DNA of 12,703 nt from Chloroflexota bacterium (GTDB taxonomy: Bacteria; Chloroflexota; Dehalococcoidia; SM23-28-2; RBG-16-64-32), in the NCBI GenBank assembly GCA_005880075.1, contig VBJT01000042.1, positions 1 to 12,703 on the forward strand, given 5' to 3'. The notes below the pieces were generated by a model, which did no database searches, was not told the origin of the DNA, and saw nothing but the letters and a program-made list of their open reading frames with translations. Made by a program: the position numbers and the translations under genes. Shown in pieces: positions 5,946 through 12,241 of this stretch (position 1 is the stretch's first letter; every line of letters starts with the position of its first letter).

Positions 5946-8405
5946 ATGCCTTTTGCTGATGTGGCGGTGAATGCCGCCGCTCCGCTCCGTCAGACCTTCA
6001 CCTATCGCATTCCCGACGGCCTTCCGATCGAGCCCGGCCAGGCCGTCTACGTCCCCTTCGGCTCCCGCACGCTACAAGGGATCGTGGTCGAACGCAGCGA
6101 CTCTGCGTCCTTCGCGCAGACCCGTGACATCGCCGACGTCATCGATGTTCGCCCGCTACTATCCCCGACACATCTCCAGCTCGCCCGCTGGCTCAGCGAC
6201 TACTACCTGGCGCCACTCTTCGACTGCATCTCGCTGATGCTGCCGCCCGGCTTCAAGCGCCGCCCGCTCATCATGCTCCGGCCTCTCGCCTCGCTCGAAG
6301 AGCTTCCGCATCTCAAGCTGACTGACCTTCAGGCGGCGGTCCTCCGCCGAGCGATCGAGCTGGGCGAGACAGAGGCGGAGCAGTTGCGGCGGGAGCTTAA
6401 GCAGACGGGCATGCCCTCTGCGATCGCGGCGCTGGTTAAGCGCGGTTTTCTCCAGCGTTCGTATCGTCTCGCCCGCCCGCAGGTTGCTCCAAAGATCCTG
6501 CGCCAGCTGCGCCTCGATGCCGGGGAGGCGGAGGTCCTCGCCCGCATCGAGGACCTCCGGCAGGACGGCGCGCCGCGCGCCCTTCGCCGCGCGCTCGTCC
6601 TCGAAACGCTGGTCGACGAGGACGTCCTGGCGCTGCCTCGCGCTCTTGACCTGGGCCTTACCCCCGCGTTTCTTCGCGATCTGCAGGCCGAAGGCGTCGC
6701 CCGCATTGAGGAAGTAAACGTCGTCCGCGACCCGCTGGCCGGACGGGTATTTCCTTACCGCGAGCCGTCCTCGCTGACCGCAGACCAGCAACGCGCCTAC
6801 GAGTTGATCGCGGAGGCGCTCGACCCAGACCCGTTGTGGCGAGGCCCGAAGACCTTCCTCCTCCATGGCGTGACCGGCAGTGGGAAGACGGAGGTGTATC
6901 TCGCCGCCCTAGACCGGGCTGTCGCTCTCGGCAAGCGGGCCATCGTCCTCGTGCCAGAAATCTCCCTCACGCCCCAGACAGTCCGCCGCTTCGCCGAACG
7001 CCTGCCGGGGCAGGTTGCGGTCATGCACAGCCGCCTCTCGCTAGGCGAGCATTTCGACATGTGGCATGAAATTCGCGATGGCCGTTACGCGGTGGTTATC
7101 GGTCCGCGGAGCGCGCTGTTCGCCCCGCAGCCGGATCTTGCCCTCGTGATCATTGACGAGGAGCACGAATGGACATACAAGCAGCAGGAGGGCTCGCCCC
7201 GCTACCACGCCCGCTACGCTGCCGAGGAGCTGTGCCGCCTCACCGGCGCGGTTCTCGCCCTCGGCTCGGCCACGCCCGGCGTCGAGAGCCGCTTCCGCGC
7301 GAACGACGGCGCATACCGGTTGCTCGAACTGCCGGAACGCCTGCGCCGCTCAGCCGACGGCTCTGTCGAAACCGGCCCACTACCTGAGGTGGATGTCGTT
7401 GACCTCCGAGAGGAGCTAAAAGCCGGTAACCGAAACATCTTCAGCCGCCCGCTCGCCGCCGCGATGCAGCGCGCGCTCGACGCCCGCGAGCAGGTGATTC
7501 TGTTCCTGAACCGGCGAGGCACCGCGTCGTTTGTCCAGTGCCGGGATTGTGGCTTCGTGCCCGAATGCCGCTCCTGCGCCGTCGCCCTGACTTACCACGA
7601 AAGCGAAGAGTCGCTGATCTGCCACTACTGCCGTCGCAAGCAGCCGCTACCTACCCACTGCCCAGAATGCAAGGGCGGCCGCATCCGCCATGTCGGACTG
7701 GGCACACAGCGCGTCGAGGAGGAGGTGCGCCGCGCCTTTCCCGAGGCGCGCACCCTGCGCTGGGACCGCGACGTCACCCGCGGCCGCGACTCTCACGAGG
7801 CGATCCTCGCCCGCTTCCTCGCCCACGAGGCTGATGTTCTTATCGGCACGCAGATGATCGCGAAGGGACTCGACATGCCGCTCGTGACGCTCGTTGGCGT
7901 GGTCACGGCGGACACCGCTCTGCACCTGCCAGACTTCCGCGCTGCCGAGCGCACCTTCCAGCTGCTCGAGCAGGTGGCAGGGCGTGCCGGCCGCGGCCCT
8001 CGCGGCGGCCGCGTGATCATCCAGACGTACACCCCGGAGAATCACGCCATCCAGTCCGTCCGCCGGCATGACTACAACTCTATGTACCAGCGCGAGATCG
8101 AGTTCCGCCGCAACCTCGGATATCCGCCGTTCGGGCGGCTGGTGCGCTTGACGTACGCTCACACCGTCGCGGGCTACTCGCAGGAGCAGGCGGCTGCGAT
8201 GGCCACCCGCCTGACGCAAGAAAGGGACCGCCGTGGCCTGCCCAACCTCGATGTACTCGGCCCGGCGCCCGCCTTCGTTCCCCGCGTGCGCGGCCGCTGG
8301 CGCTGGAACCTCGTCCTGCGCGGCGCCGACCCCGTCGCGCTCATCCGCGATATGCAGTTCCCGCGCGGCTGGACGGTAGACGTCGACCCGGTCAGCTTGC
8401 TGTAA
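5946..8405 (+). CDS. priA: Primosomal protein N' (PriA), replication-restart helicase
   Basis: 819 residues, longer than E. coli PriA (732). PriA recognises abandoned forks and D-loops and reloads the replicative helicase. The N-terminal 3'-DNA-binding domain is recognisable (DVAVNAAAPLRQTFTYRIP, then PGQAVYVPFGSRTLQGIVV). Residues about 110-300 hold the winged-helix region plus extra helical sequence, which accounts for much of the added length. The helicase core has Walker A GVTGSGKT (308-315), the DEAH-type box D404-E-E-H407 and LGSATPGVES. The zinc module has eight cysteines (C532, C535, C541, C544, C559, C562, C572, C575). Downstream are TQMIAKGLDMPLVTLVGVV and LPDFRAAERTFQLLEQVAGRAGRG. 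The C-terminus (VDVDPVSLL) is family-typical. The family KGHDFP motif reads KGLDMP here. The gene appears intact. It stands alone on the plus strand and converges with the cupin gene, the stops lying 9 nt apart. Confidence 0.97.
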   Translation: MPFADVAVNAAAPLRQTFTYRIPDGLPIEPGQAVYVPFGSRTLQGIVVERSDSASFAQTRDIADVIDVRPLLSPTHLQLARWLSDYYLAPLFDCISLMLPPGFKRRPLIMLRPLASLEELPHLKLTDLQAAVLRRAIELGETEAEQLRRELKQTGMPSAIAALVKRGFLQRSYRLARPQVAPKILRQLRLDAGEAEVLARIEDLRQDGAPRALRRALVLETLVDEDVLALPRALDLGLTPAFLRDLQAEGVARIEEVNVVRDPLAGRVFPYREPSSLTADQQRAYELIAEALDPDPLWRGPKTFLLHGVTGSGKTEVYLAALDRAVALGKRAIVLVPEISLTPQTVRRFAERLPGQVAVMHSRLSLGEHFDMWHEIRDGRYAVVIGPRSALFAPQPDLALVIIDEEHEWTYKQQEGSPRYHARYAAEELCRLTGAVLALGSATPGVESRFRANDGAYRLLELPERLRRSADGSVETGPLPEVDVVDLREELKAGNRNIFSRPLAAAMQRALDAREQVILFLNRRGTASFVQCRDCGFVPECRSCAVALTYHESEESLICHYCRRKQPLPTHCPECKGGRIRHVGLGTQRVEEEVRRAFPEARTLRWDRDVTRGRDSHEAILARFLAHEADVLIGTQMIAKGLDMPLVTLVGVVTADTALHLPDFRAAERTFQLLEQVAGRAGRGPRGGRVIIQTYTPENHAIQSVRRHDYNSMYQREIEFRRNLGYPPFGRLVRLTYAHTVAGYSQEQAAAMATRLTQERDRRGLPNLDVLGPAPAFVPRVRGRWRWNLVLRGADPVALIRDMQFPRGWTVDVDPVSLL

Positions 8406-8414
8406 GGGACAGGC

Positions 8415-8738
8415 CTAACGGTACTCGTCGCGAGGGGGCGAGAAGACATCTACGAAGACGCACGGCTCCAGCGCGGTCGCCTCGTGCTCGACGCCCCCCG
8501 GGACTATCCACGTATCTCCGAGAGCGAGTTCGCGAATCTCGTCGCCCAGCCTGAAGCGGCAGCGGCCTGACACGAGATAGCCCGTCTGCTCGTGCGGGTG
8601 CGTGTGCAGCGGGACGACGGCGCCCGCCTCCATACGGATCTCGCAAAGCATCATGCGCTCGCCGTCCGTCAGAGTGCGCCGGATGACGCCGGGGAGCATC
8701 TCGACGGGGCTGGCTGCGGCGTTGAGGACGATCGGCAT
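8415..8738 (-). CDS. Small single-domain cupin protein (KdgF-like)
   Basis: 107 residues forming one cupin beta-barrel. Motif 1 reads GAVVPLHTHPHEQTGYLVSG (39-58) and motif 2 GDTWIVPGGVEH (74-85), so the likely metal ligands are H45, H47, Q51 and H85. The end, FVDVFSPPRDEYR, is close to cupins of the KdgF type, which in pectin and alginate degraders convert unsaturated uronates. No uronate genes are nearby, so the substrate here is unknown. The ATG at 8738 is chosen because a strong AAAGGAG (8753-8747) lies 8 nt upstream, overlapping the purE stop; the frame extends to 8921, but that part lies inside purE. The gap to purE is 13 nt, so the two are co-transcribed. Confidence 0.85.
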   Translation of the reverse strand: MPIVLNAAASPVEMLPGVIRRTLTDGERMMLCEIRMEAGAVVPLHTHPHEQTGYLVSGRCRFRLGDEIRELALGDTWIVPGGVEHEATALEPCVFVDVFSPPRDEYR

Positions 8739-8751
8739 CTTTGTTTCTCCT

Positions 8752-9210
8752 TTAGGCCGAGGCCTGTTCTTGACGCAGGCGATCGAGTGCTTCGCGGATG
8801 TTGTCATGCTTGAGGGCGAGGATCGCGGCGGCGAGAAGCGCGGCGTTCTTCGCGCCGTTAATCGCCACGCAGGCGACGGGGACCCCGGGCGGCATCTGCA
8901 CGATCGAGAGGAGGGCGTCAAGGCCGGAAGCCGCGTGACTTCCCGACGCGATCGGGACGCCGATGACCGGAAGGGTCGTCATGGATGCGACGACGCCGGG
9001 AAGGTGCGCGGACATCCCGGCGGCGGCGATGATCACTTCGAACCCGTTCGCCGCCGCAGTAGCAGCGAATTGCTGGACCTTCGCCGGCGAGCGGTGAGCG
9101 GACATTACCTGAGCTTCGTGTTCAATGCCGAGTTTAGTTAGCGCCTCTACGCATGGTTCGAGGACTGGCAGGTCGGATTTGGAGCCGGTGAGGATGGCTA
9201 CGCGGGGCAT
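8752..9210 (-). CDS. purE: 5-(carboxyamino)imidazole ribonucleotide mutase PurE
   Basis: 152 residues, normal for class I PurE, which moves the carboxylate of N5-CAIR to C4 in de novo purine synthesis. Motifs are GSKSD (9-13), SAHRSP (37-42, containing the conserved His H39), AGMSAHLPGVVAS (64-76), PVIGVP (81-86) and GLDALLSIVQMPPGVPVA (96-113). The usual partner PurK, which makes N5-CAIR, is not in the window. The start is ATG 9210 with no strong ribosome site; a promoter candidate lies at 9249-9277. The gene is first in a two-gene transcript with the cupin. purD is nearby on the same strand, but a plus-strand zinc-finger gene lies between, so they are not in one operon. Confidence 0.96.
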   Translation of the reverse strand: MPRVAILTGSKSDLPVLEPCVEALTKLGIEHEAQVMSAHRSPAKVQQFAATAAANGFEVIIAAAGMSAHLPGVVASMTTLPVIGVPIASGSHAASGLDALLSIVQMPPGVPVACVAINGAKNAALLAAAILALKHDNIREALDRLRQEQASA

Positions 9211-9248
9211 CGGTGACGGCTTGCGTCGCTGCAGAAAGTCATGGCGTG

Positions 9249-9277
9249 ATTCTTGCTCTAGCGCGAACCGGCGTCAA
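9249..9277 (-). promoter_or_regulatory. Candidate promoter of purE-cupin
   Basis: On the minus strand, TTGACG (9277-9272, five of six) and AAGAAT (9254-9249, four of six) are 17 nt apart. They would start transcription near 9242, about 32 nt before the purE ATG. The -35 is half of a dyad, CGTCAA-N5-TTGACG (9272-9288), whose other half could be a -35 for the plus-strand zinc-finger gene, although no good -10 follows it. Confidence 0.4.
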
Positions 9278-9383
9278 CTTGCTTGACGAATCGTAATCGT
9301 TCTGATAGGCACGCGAAGGTCCCTGTGAGCTTGAACGAGCCTCGTGGGCGTTAGCGTGAGTGTGGAAGGGAAGGTGTGGAGGT

Positions 9384-9599
9384 ATGGAACGCACGTTTCG
9401 CTGTCCCGAGTGCGGCGCCGAATTTCCGACTCAAGGCGCCATGGAGGAGCACGTCAGCCGAGAGCACATGGGCCCTTCGACGGATAATGCTCCGGCCGAG
9501 CAGGCACGGAAATGTCCCTCGTGTAGCATGGAGTTCCCGACGACCGAGAGCCTGGAGGAGCACGAGCGGACGCATCGCTCCGGCATAGTGACCAACTAA
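9384..9599 (+). CDS. Small protein with two C2H2 zinc fingers
   Basis: 71 residues from the ATG at 9384. Finger 1 is C7-x2-C10-x12-H23-x4-H28; finger 2 is C44-x2-C47-x12-H60-x3-H64. Both share the core CP-x-C-x-x-EFPT and an EEH helix segment, so one probably arose from the other. Fingers of this kind bind DNA, RNA or protein; the partner here is unknown. The linker (29-43) is polar. The tip and helix residues are acidic (EEH, ESLEEHE) rather than basic, which argues against simple sequence-specific DNA binding. The ribosome site is either AAGG (9371-9374) at a good distance or GGAGG (9378-9382), one base before the ATG; an in-frame GTG at 9360 would add eight residues. The stop TAA overlaps the purD stop on the other strand by two bases (9597-9598), with no terminator between them. 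Confidence 0.8.
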   Translation: MERTFRCPECGAEFPTQGAMEEHVSREHMGPSTDNAPAEQARKCPSCSMEFPTTESLEEHERTHRSGIVTN

Positions 9600-10876
9600 T
9601 CGACCCGGGCGTCCTGCGCGGGCGCAGCGATATCTTTCCGGTAGTCGGCGCGCGTGAAATGGATGCGCTGCACATTGCGGTAGGCGATCGCTCGTGCCTC
9701 CGGCAGCGTGGGCGCCGACGCCACCATCGTCAGGACGCGGCCGCCGCTCGTGCGGACTGTACCGTCCTCGTCGCGAATAGTTCCCGCGTGAAATATCAGG
9801 ACGCCAGGCTCGACCGAGTTGAGGCCGGCGATTGAGAAGCCCGTACGGTACTCGCCGGGATAGCCGCCGGACGCGACGACCACGCCTATGCAGGCGTCGG
9901 TTGACCACTCGATCTCGGCTTCGGAAAGACGGTTGTTTACGACGGCCCAGCAAATCTCGAGGAGGTCAGATTTAAGGCGGGGCAGTAAGACCTGGGTCTC
10001 CGGGTCGCCGAAGCGGCAGTTGAACTCAAGGACGCGAGGGCCTTCGGAAGTAATCATCAATCCGGGGTAAAGGACGCCGCGATAGGGCGAGCCTTCCTGT
10101 CGCATCGCATGGATCGCCGCTTCGGTGATCGTCTCATGGATAAGGGGCTCCAGCGGTTCGTCGAGCCAGAGCGGCGGGCTGTAGGCGCCCATCCCGCCGG
10201 TGTTCGGCCCTTCGTCCCCGTCATGCGCGCGCTTGTAATCGCACGAGAAAGGCATCGGAGCGACGGTGACGCCGTCCGTGAAGGCGTGAGCCGAGACCTC
10301 GCGGCCGGAGAGACGCTCCTCGATGACGACCCTCGAGCCTGCGTCGCCGAAGATGCGCTCATCTCCGAGCATGAGATCTACGGCCCGTAACGCCTCGTCT
10401 GTCGTGTCGCACATGAAGACGCCCTTACCCGCCGCCAGCCCATCGGCCTTGACGACGAGGGGGCCGGCGCGAGATTCGATATAATCGCGGGCGGCGGAGC
10501 GGCCGCTGAACGTTTCCGACGCCGCGGTTGGAATGTCATGGCGCCGCATGAGGTCCTTGGCGAACACTTTCGAGGACTCGATACGGGCGGCATCGCGCGA
10601 AGGCCCGAAAGCAGCGATCCCGCGTACTGCGAGCCGGTCGGCAAGGCCCGCCGCGATAGGGCCTTCCTGGCCGAGAATGACGAGATCCACCCGGTGGTCA
10701 GAAGCGGCTGCGCAGATCGCGTCGAGGTCGGCGAGGTCCAGTGGTAGATTGCGAGCGATTTCTGCCGTGCCTCCGCTTCCGGGCGCGACAAAGAGGTCCG
10801 TGAGCCTCGGCGATTGACGGAACTTCCAGGCGAGGGCGTGCTCGCGAGCGCCCGAGCCCACGATGAGGAGGTTCAC
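9596..10876 (-). CDS. purD: Phosphoribosylamine-glycine ligase PurD (GAR synthetase)
   Basis: 426 residues from GTG 10876, typical length. It joins glycine to phosphoribosylamine using ATP, the second step of de novo purine synthesis. It is an ATP-grasp enzyme: N-terminal VGSGAREHALAWKF, KADGLAAGKGV (143-153), EERLSGREVS (186-195), GDEGPNTGGMGAYSP (220-234), and the metal/ATP site EFNCRFGDPETQ (284-295). Start choice: GTG 10876 gives the family N-terminus (MNLLIVGSG) but lacks a clear ribosome site. An in-frame GTG at 10921 adds 15 residues (PCVATLPRFLGAQP) and has GAGG 7 nt upstream, so it remains possible. The 3' end overlaps the convergent zinc-finger gene. A TAAAAT -10-like hexamer lies at 10997-10992 without a matching -35. 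Confidence 0.94.
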   Translation of the reverse strand: MNLLIVGSGAREHALAWKFRQSPRLTDLFVAPGSGGTAEIARNLPLDLADLDAICAAASDHRVDLVILGQEGPIAAGLADRLAVRGIAAFGPSRDAARIESSKVFAKDLMRRHDIPTAASETFSGRSAARDYIESRAGPLVVKADGLAAGKGVFMCDTTDEALRAVDLMLGDERIFGDAGSRVVIEERLSGREVSAHAFTDGVTVAPMPFSCDYKRAHDGDEGPNTGGMGAYSPPLWLDEPLEPLIHETITEAAIHAMRQEGSPYRGVLYPGLMITSEGPRVLEFNCRFGDPETQVLLPRLKSDLLEICWAVVNNRLSEAEIEWSTDACIGVVVASGGYPGEYRTGFSIAGLNSVEPGVLIFHAGTIRDEDGTVRTSGGRVLTMVASAPTLPEARAIAYRNVQRIHFTRADYRKDIAAPAQDARVD

Positions 10877-11034
10877 GGGCTGCGCACCGAGAAAGCGCGG
10901 GAGGGTGGCGACACACGGCACACAGCTGCCTCAAACATGCAGTAGCCGCGAGGGGCTAGACCTGGCCGAAGGAAGGAGCCCACTATCGGCCATTTTACCG
11001 CAACCGTGGCCGCCCGAGGATTGCAAATTAATGG

Positions 11035-11060
11035 TTTGGTTTACGTCCGCATAAACCAAA
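11035..11060. repeat. Perfect 9-bp inverted repeat (operator-like dyad) upstream of purD
   Basis: TTTGGTTTA (11035-11043), an 8-nt spacer, and TAAACCAAA (11052-11060) form a perfect dyad with arm centres 17 bp apart. That geometry suits a dimeric helix-turn-helix repressor. It is AT-rich in a GC-rich neighbourhood. It lies 114 nt (start 10921) or 159 nt (start 10876) upstream of purD. No run of T follows it on either strand, so it is not an intrinsic terminator. Confidence 0.6.
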
Positions 11061-11171
11061 GTCGTATTCCCAATTCCGCAAAGAACTAGCCGTTTGGCAA
11101 TTGTCACATTGTCAGAGATGCGCTTGAATGAGGTCACTAAACGAGAAAACCCATCCCCCTCAACGGCTTCG

Positions 11172-11210
11172 GACCGGCGAATGCGCCCCCATTCGCCGGT
11201 CTAGCTTTTT
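11172..11210 (+). terminator. Intrinsic (rho-independent) terminator, plus-strand orientation
   Basis: A perfect 11-bp GC-rich stem (GACCGGCGAAT at 11172-11182 with ATTCGCCGGTC at 11191-11201) and an 8-nt loop are followed on the plus strand by TAGC and five Ts (11206-11210). On the minus strand the stem is followed by CGAAGCCG, not by Ts. The T-tract therefore favours a plus-strand transcript, although both flanking genes are on the minus strand. The hairpin may still end the nicotinate phosphoribosyltransferase transcript less efficiently. Confidence 0.7.
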
Positions 11211-11245
11211 AGGCGCTGTCCAAAGCAGACGTCAGGCGCTCCTTC

Positions 11246-12241
11246 TTAGATCATGCGCTGAAGACGACGGTTCGGGGTGATCCCCGGAGTGCGGCCGCGT
11301 TTGGCGATGGGGCGGCCGTCGATCTCCCTGAGGTCGGCGGTGAAATCGTTCGGTTTCGCCGAACTGATGTAACTGCCCACGCCAAAACCGTCCACCGGCG
11401 CGCCGGCTTCGATGAACTCCCGGATGCGTTCCGGTGTAATGCCGCCGCTGACGAAGATCTGGACGCCTGAAAATCCTTCGCTGTCGAGGCGGGCCCGGAC
11501 TCTCTGTACCAGCTCGGGCGTGACCCCGCCCAATTCGCGTGGCGTATCGAGGCGGACGGCCTGGAGCTTGTCGCCCAGGGCCCGTGCGACGCGAATGGAT
11601 TCTTCAGCCTCGTCGAGGAAGGTATCGACCAGCACCGTCCGTGACACGGCGGGGGCGAGGTGCTTATCGTAGGCGAGCGCCGCTTCTACCGTGTCGCCGA
11701 AGCAGAGGACCATGGCATGCGGCATCGTGCCCGATGGCTCGGTACCCGCTAGTATCGCGCCGAGCGGCGTGGAGCAGTTCACGCATCCGCCAACCGTTGC
11801 CGCGTAGTCCATGTTGGGCGCAGCGTTTGTGTGGACGTGTCGCGCGCCAAAGCTTACCACCGGTAGCGAACCGGCTGCGTCGGCGCACTCCCTGGCTGCG
11901 GTCGCCCATCCCGTCTCGCTCGCCAAAATGCCGAGTATCGCTGTCTCATAGATGCCATACGAAAGGTAGCGGGCCTTGATGCGAAGCACGACCTCCTTCG
12001 CCGAAATCCGGTCGCCTTCGCCAAGCGCCCAGGATTCCCCTTCGGACGGCAGGACTTCGCCCAGAAGCGCGAGAACCTCTCGCATCCCGCAGAGAACTCC
12101 ATCGCGCGCTGGAAAGACCTCCATGACGGCGACAGGGTTCACACGCGCGGCCTGCATCGCCTCGCGCGTCCGAAGGAAATAGACGTCCGCGGTCTCGCCG
12201 GACAGGACTCGTTCGTCAGGCGCGAATGCGTCCGGGCTCAC
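11246..12241 (-). CDS. pncB: Nicotinate phosphoribosyltransferase (NAPRTase family)
   Basis: 331 residues, the short form of the family (many bacterial PncB proteins are 400 residues or more). It makes nicotinate mononucleotide from nicotinate and PRPP in NAD salvage. Visible motifs are FGARHVH (131-137), with the conserved His region, DTFLDE (206-211), VRLDTP (229-234), VSGGI (264-268) and DGFGVGSYIS (284-293), the phosphate-binding part of the type II PRTase barrel. The N-terminal half carries the ETAILGILASETGWA segment usual in the family. It starts with GTG at 12241, overlapping the nicotinamidase stop by four bases (GTGA), so translation is coupled. This coupling supports the substrate assignment over quinolinate. 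The gene appears complete. Confidence 0.92.
   Translation of the reverse strand: MSPDAFAPDERVLSGETADVYFLRTREAMQAARVNPVAVMEVFPARDGVLCGMREVLALLGEVLPSEGESWALGEGDRISAKEVVLRIKARYLSYGIYETAILGILASETGWATAARECADAAGSLPVVSFGARHVHTNAAPNMDYAATVGGCVNCSTPLGAILAGTEPSGTMPHAMVLCFGDTVEAALAYDKHLAPAVSRTVLVDTFLDEAEESIRVARALGDKLQAVRLDTPRELGGVTPELVQRVRARLDSEGFSGVQIFVSGGITPERIREFIEAGAPVDGFGVGSYISSAKPNDFTADLREIDGRPIAKRGRTPGITPNRRLQRMI

Larger units (their letters stand above)
10922..11245. other. 324-bp non-coding gap between purD and the NAD-salvage operon
   Basis: No convincing gene is seen here. An open frame on the minus strand (10931-11137) matches no family I recognise and crosses the dyad. The gap holds the perfect 9-bp dyad (11035-11060), a direct repeat ATTGTCA-c-ATTGTCA (11100-11114), a TAAAAT hexamer on the minus strand (10997-10992) and a strong hairpin terminator for the plus strand (11172-11210). 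It is more AT-rich than its surroundings between about 11020 and 11150. Confidence 0.6.

Noticed and set aside
6159..6866. 235-residue open frame antisense to priA
   Set aside because: GC-rich codon bias leaves long antisense frames open; it has no recognisable motif and PriA is intact on the other strand.
7647..8219. 190-residue open frame antisense to priA
   Set aside because: A shadow of the priA helicase core, with no domain and no start context.
8739..8921. N-terminal extension of the cupin frame
   Set aside because: It overlaps purE in a different frame; the strong ribosome site and family start point to ATG 8738.
9351..9953. 200-residue minus-strand open frame across the zinc-finger gene and purD 3' end
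   Set aside because: Arg-rich with no motif; it is a frame shadow of purD and antisense to the zinc-finger gene.
10931..11137. 68-residue minus-strand open frame upstream of purD
   Set aside because: No family resemblance or convincing ribosome site, and it spans the 9-bp dyad; treated as non-coding.
11172..11210. Hairpin considered as part of a tRNA or riboswitch
   Set aside because: There is no T-loop GTTCGA-type motif, no cloverleaf and no recognisable aptamer core; a stem plus T-tract fits a terminator better.
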